NCBI RefSeq assembly: GCF_001748365.1
Contig: NZ_BDHH01000002.1
Span: 293,023-357,022 of the forward strand
Source of the DNA: Fusibacter sp. 3D3
GTDB taxonomy: Bacteria > Bacillota > Clostridia > Peptostreptococcales > Acidaminobacteraceae
DNA: 64,000 nt
Direction of reading: 5' to 3'
Shown here: piece after piece, positions 60,996-64,000 of the stretch
Layout of the letters: every line of letters starts with the position of its first letter
Numbering within the stretch: position 1 is the stretch's first letter
Notes under the pieces: generated by a model
The model's database searches: none
Seen by the model: only the letters and a program-made list of their open reading frames with translations
Told to the model about the DNA's origin: nothing
Position numbers and translations under genes: made by a program

Positions 60996-62155
60996 CCTTT
61001 TCTCCTTTCAATCACCGTTGTAATTTCAAGCCAAGCGGTTTTAACTTCTTCATAGCGCTCTATCATCGCTGGCAGATTCGCCACAGCACAGTCAATCGCA
61101 TGTGGCAGCTTTAAAAATCTCGAATCGTTTGTATACTCAGCCAATGCGCGTGCACCAACTTCCATCGCACTTTTTTGGACATCCGCCATGGCTTTCACAT
61201 CTTCGCCAAGGATATAATTCAAAAATGGATTTCTGCCAATCCACCCCATGGAAGCATAGAAAAGCCTATTTTGGATCAAGGGATCATTTAACAAATCTGG
61301 CTGTTTCGGATATGTGCCGAAAGTGTCATGTGTGATTTTTACATCTATATCGATCACTTTGAGATGATTTTGATCAAAGAAAATCCCCATAGTGGTATCT
61401 TCTCCTCTTGTTAAATAATAACGATCCTCCATTTTGTAAAAAAACGAAAAAAAAGGAGGGATTCGATCCAAAAAGCAAGTTCTCATGGCCAAATTACCCC
61501 CGAGTAATTTGTTCGTAAAAGTTGGCGTTCGATAGGGTTCATGTATGCCAAGCTTTAAACAATTGTGAAGATCAGAAGTACTCATATAAGGAATTGCACC
61601 TTCTTTCTGAATCCCTGTTAGAAAAGCATCCATATGCTTAAATTTCATAGGTGGCAAGATAAAATAACCTGAGTAATCACTTGTCGTTGCTGCCACATCT
61701 TTAAAGAGCAAGTGATTGAGATGAACGCCAACAAAATCAATTTCTTCGCATTTGCCTTCTTTATACAGCACACAAGGATGCACATCGCTGTCAATAAAGT
61801 ACACGATATCCATGCCGTCTAATAGCGCTTGAAGGAGTACCAAATTTCTTTTTTTAGAATAAGTGACCAGCCCAGTTTTTTCAAAATCATCCATGCCAAG
61901 AATTTTTATAATCGACTTTTCAGATACGCCCATCCCAAGGAGTTCATCATAAATGGGTGTCAGTCTATTCACATGAATGAGCTTTATCTTGACAAATGTT
62001 CTTACATTTTCAAGATACCCGCGGTCTATATCCTGTGAGTAAATAACAATGACCTCATCTATCATATGACCAAATCGTTTAGCGTTTAGCAAAAAATCAA
62101 TCAAGGTGACTTTATCATCTAATCGATTCACAATTAAACCAAAACATTTCTTCAT
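60992..62155 (-). CDS. Putative GT-A-type glycosyltransferase, unassigned family
   Basis: A 387-residue cytoplasmic protein that I cannot place in a named family. Features resemble GT-A enzymes: an N-terminal Rossmann-like start with an NRLDD segment, YFIDSDVHP (D122-x-D124, a DxD metal motif) after a strand, SDYSGYFILPPMKF, and a later GGNLAMRTCFLDRIPPF with TRGEDTTMGIFF, similar to the ED acceptor motif. The C-terminal 80 residues are mostly helical. It is the first gene of the three-gene operon behind an AGGGGGG site, overlapping GT4 by four bases. Confidence 0.7.
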   Translation of the reverse strand: MKKCFGLIVNRLDDKVTLIDFLLNAKRFGHMIDEVIVIYSQDIDRGYLENVRTFVKIKLIHVNRLTPIYDELLGMGVSEKSIIKILGMDDFEKTGLVTYSKKRNLVLLQALLDGMDIVYFIDSDVHPCVLYKEGKCEEIDFVGVHLNHLLFKDVAATTSDYSGYFILPPMKFKHMDAFLTGIQKEGAIPYMSTSDLHNCLKLGIHEPYRTPTFTNKLLGGNLAMRTCFLDRIPPFFSFFYKMEDRYYLTRGEDTTMGIFFDQNHLKVIDIDVKITHDTFGTYPKQPDLLNDPLIQNRLFYASMGWIGRNPFLNYILGEDVKAMADVQKSAMEVGARALAEYTNDSRFLKLPHAIDCAVANLPAMIERYEEVKTAWLEITTVIERRKG

Positions 62156-62262
62156 ATTGCCCCCCCTACTTTCAAAATCCCAGATTACAAAGCTTTTACC
62201 CTTTTTTGATTGGAATATTCATATGCGCGTTTCAGAGTCTCTATAATTAACCGTTTACAATA

Positions 62263-62306
62263 AAAAAGACTCAGATCTACATCCTTTTAAAAAAGTAGCA
62301 GATCTA
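62263..62306 (-). terminator. Intrinsic terminator of the ABC transporter operon
   Basis: An 8-bp stem GCAGATCT/AGATCTAC read on the plus strand as AGATCTAC (62274-62281) and GCAGATCT (62299-62306), with one G-U pair, followed on the minus strand by GAGTC and six T. Confidence 0.7.
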
Positions 62307-62328
62307 AATCTCTATACTATAAATACGA

Positions 62329-63444
62329 TTATATTTCATCCACTGAATAACAAATAGGCATATTCAATCGTCTAGCAACGTCGAGTAACGCTTTGTTTTT
62401 ATCGTTCATTTCTGCGAATTCAACTCCAGTGTACAAAATTTTCTTACAGCCATGCAACACTTCTTTTGCTTCTAAATAGATTTCATTAGAAATTTTATTA
62501 AATGAAGGTGATTTGATCACTTTTACAGCCAATGCTTTAGCAATTTGATAATCAATATCATTTTGATGAAGGACCCCGGTACAAAATGGAATCTCTCTTC
62601 TTTGAAGTTCTCTAAAATGAGCGATACCAGTTCCATCTCCTGCAATCACAAAAACTTCTGGTTCGCCAATTGATTTATTGAGTTCCACGCTTCCAAAATT
62701 GACATTATAGGAACCCTTGTCAATTTCATAAAGCTCTTGAATGATATCTGAAGAAAAAATCTCTTCTGGGCTCCCATAGTTATAAATAGTCTCGCCTTTA
62801 ACACACATAATTTTATCCGCTATTTTTTGTGCTAAATCGATTTCATGTAGAGACATAATAACTGTAATCTGGTCAATTTTAGCCATATCCTTCAAGATTT
62901 TGAGAAGCTCTAATTTATGGCGTACATCTAAAAAAGAAGTGGGCTCATCTAAAATAATAATCTCGGGTTCCTGACAAATTGCCCTTGCAAGTAAAATGCG
63001 CTGTCTTTGTCCATCGCTGATTTCATTGAAGTTTTTATCTTTTAAATCCCATGCATGCACTTTTTTAAGCGCATTTGCCACCTTTTCTTTATCCGTTTCT
63101 GTTAACCTTCCTAGATAACCCGTATACGGATACCGACCGGTTTCGACTAAGTCCCAACAAGTCATGAGATCTACTTTAATGCGGTCTGTCAAAACCACTG
63201 CAAGTTGTCTTGAAATTTCTTTAAAAGTGAGCGCCGCCATATCATTTTTTCCAATAAAGACTGTGCCTTGTAGCTTTTCAAGATGTTTTGTTAAGCTTTT
63301 CAAAATAGTGGACTTTCCAGAGCCATTAGGTCCTATCAGCGTTAAGATCTCTCCTTTTTTAAGTTTAATATTGATGTTTTTAATCAAAGGAATGCCCTGA
63401 TAACCCACTGTCAATTCTTTTGAACTAAAATAATAATCATTCAT
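62329..63444 (-). CDS. Iron-siderophore/cobalamin-type ABC ATPase with extra C-terminal domain
   Basis: A 371-residue ATPase. Residues 1 to about 250 are a FecE/BtuD-type nucleotide-binding domain: Walker A GPNGSGKST (38-46), signature SDGQRQ (143-148; a common variant of SGGQ), Walker B IIILDE (162-167), switch His in MSLHEID. The extra 110 residues (about 260-371) contain EVFVIAGDGTGIAHFRELQRRE, GVLHQNDIDYQIAKAL and ILYTGVEFAEMNDKN; they look like a small alpha/beta domain that I cannot name. The upstream permease partner is adjacent. A cobalamin substrate would suit the B12-dependent mutase, but iron chelates are equally possible. Confidence 0.88.
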   Translation of the reverse strand: MNDYYFSSKELTVGYQGIPLIKNINIKLKKGEILTLIGPNGSGKSTILKSLTKHLEKLQGTVFIGKNDMAALTFKEISRQLAVVLTDRIKVDLMTCWDLVETGRYPYTGYLGRLTETDKEKVANALKKVHAWDLKDKNFNEISDGQRQRILLARAICQEPEIIILDEPTSFLDVRHKLELLKILKDMAKIDQITVIMSLHEIDLAQKIADKIMCVKGETIYNYGSPEEIFSSDIIQELYEIDKGSYNVNFGSVELNKSIGEPEVFVIAGDGTGIAHFRELQRREIPFCTGVLHQNDIDYQIAKALAVKVIKSPSFNKISNEIYLEAKEVLHGCKKILYTGVEFAEMNDKNKALLDVARRLNMPICYSVDEI

Positions 63445-63456
63445 ATGTGTTCCTTT

Positions 63457-64000
63457 CTAGGTGTTATTGGGATTGCTCTGTCGCTTTAACATCAGAGAGA
63501 TTACAATAGGTGCTCCAAAGACTGCCGTAACCGTACTGATTGATAATTCTGTTGGCGAAAAAGCCGTTCTTGCAATCAAATCACAAAACATACAGAAGGT
63601 TGAACCACAAATAAAAGCCGCTGGAATAACCAAAATTGGCTTTGTCGTCTTGAGGAGCATCTTTGTCATATGCGGTACCGCAATTCCAATAAATGAAATA
63701 GGGCCAGCAAATGCCGTTACAGTGGCCGATAACAAGCTTGAAAACAATATAAGCGCAATACGAAACCATTTTATGTTTACCCCTAAACTCTGTGCGTAGG
63801 ATTCTCCCAATAAATATGCTCCAATAGGCTTTGAAAGTAAAAAAACAATGCCCGACACCGTGAAAATAATTGTCGCTGCAAACTTAAACGAGGTCCACGA
63901 TGCACCTGAAAAGCTGCCTAGAGCCCACGTATATATATTAGTAACTTGATATTCATTCGCAAATGCAATAAAAAAATCGGTAAATGCCGAACAAATATAG
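63457..64000 (-). CDS. FecCD/BtuC-family ABC permease (5' part beyond window)
   Basis: The open frame runs without stop from 63457 to the window edge, about 180 residues of the C-terminal part; the GTG at 63858 is not the start. The visible part includes NIYTWALGSFSGASW, ESYAQSLGVN and the cytoplasmic coupling segment GPISFIGIAVPHMTKMLL, all typical of FecCD/BtuC permeases, plus the final helices and a PTELSISTVTAVFGAPIVISL end. It lies 12 bases before the ATPase gene. The substrate-binding protein must be outside this window. Confidence 0.92.
   Translation of the reverse strand, partial: YICSAFTDFFIAFANEYQVTNIYTWALGSFSGASWTSFKFAATIIFTVSGIVFLLSKPIGAYLLGESYAQSLGVNIKWFRIALILFSSLLSATVTAFAGPISFIGIAVPHMTKMLLKTTKPILVIPAAFICGSTFCMFCDLIARTAFSPTELSISTVTAVFGAPIVISLMLKRQSNPNNT

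Noticed and set aside
63457-63858. Reading the permease as a complete 133-residue protein
   Set aside because: The frame continues upstream without a stop to the window edge with FecCD-type sequence, so it is a truncated view of a full permease.
1-64000. CRISPR arrays, rRNA or tRNA genes, intact insertion sequences, prophage genes
   Set aside because: I looked for regularly spaced repeats, tRNA-like cloverleaf segments, transposase or phage structural proteins and saw none.

Overview
This 64-kb window is chromosomal DNA of a low-GC (AT-rich by eye), anaerobic Firmicute of the Clostridia type. The evidence is: strong GGAGG ribosome-binding sites, -35/-10 promoters and intrinsic terminators; the gene order purR-spoVG-glmU-prs-pth-mfd-mazG-hup-rqcP-divIC-tilS-ftsH known from Bacillus and Clostridium; and a fermentative gene set (methylmalonyl-CoA route to propionate, crotonase and 3-hydroxybutyryl-CoA dehydrogenase, two-subunit Fe-S fumarase). 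Sporulation genes usually embedded in this block (spoVT, yabP, yabQ, spoIIE) are absent here, so a non-spore-forming amino-acid or dicarboxylate fermenter is a reasonable inference. Nearly all genes are on the minus strand; only murC and a beta-CASP hydrolase are on the plus strand. No gene-free stretch exceeds about 300 bases. I found no rRNA, tRNA, CRISPR array or intact transposase.

Layout. (1) 1-11.1 kb: central carbon module. Succinate CoA-transferase, a split B12-dependent methylmalonyl-CoA mutase, its chaperone MeaB, epimerase and a biotin-dependent-type carboxyltransferase convert succinate to propionyl-CoA. A FlK-like thioesterase with both fumarase subunits, an AspT/YidE-type exchanger behind an attenuator-like leader, and a DUF3870 protein lie beside them. 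(2) 11.2-31.4 kb: conserved housekeeping block (ftsH, tilS, tldD/pmbA, ppx, divIC, rqcP, hup, mazG, prsA, mfd, pth, prs, glmU), with a chemoreceptor gene between pth and prs. (3) 31.5-41.7 kb: a 10-kb accessory island placed exactly between glmU and spoVG. It has a poly-gamma-glutamate synthesis operon (pgsB, pgsC, a gamma-glutamate system protein) that also carries a histidine kinase and response regulator. A second unit follows: lipoprotein, DctM-like permease, a 48-residue membrane protein, a membrane-anchored M14/AstE-type zinc hydrolase and a lipoprotein gamma-glutamyltransferase. Together they look like a make, sense, cut and take-up system for a glutamate polymer. (4) 41.8-57.9 kb: spoVG, purR, murC, LCP ligase, hbd, crt, lspA, cls, trmB, pyrE, two exported envelope proteins, an FAH hydrolase and a beta-CASP hydrolase. 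(5) 58-62.2 kb: a three-gene glycosyltransferase operon whose last gene fuses a GT2-like domain to a cyclic-nucleotide-binding fold. (6) 62.3-64 kb: part of a FecCD/BtuCD-type ABC importer whose ATPase has an extra C-terminal domain.

Non-coding highlights: two 148-bp intergenic repeats (19064-19211 and 49915-50062) differ at only 4 positions; a promoter-plus-tandem-terminator leader precedes the AspT-like exchanger; a well-matched SigH-type promoter precedes spoVG; and GTTCAGC/GCTGAAC segments before meaB can form mutually exclusive hairpins.
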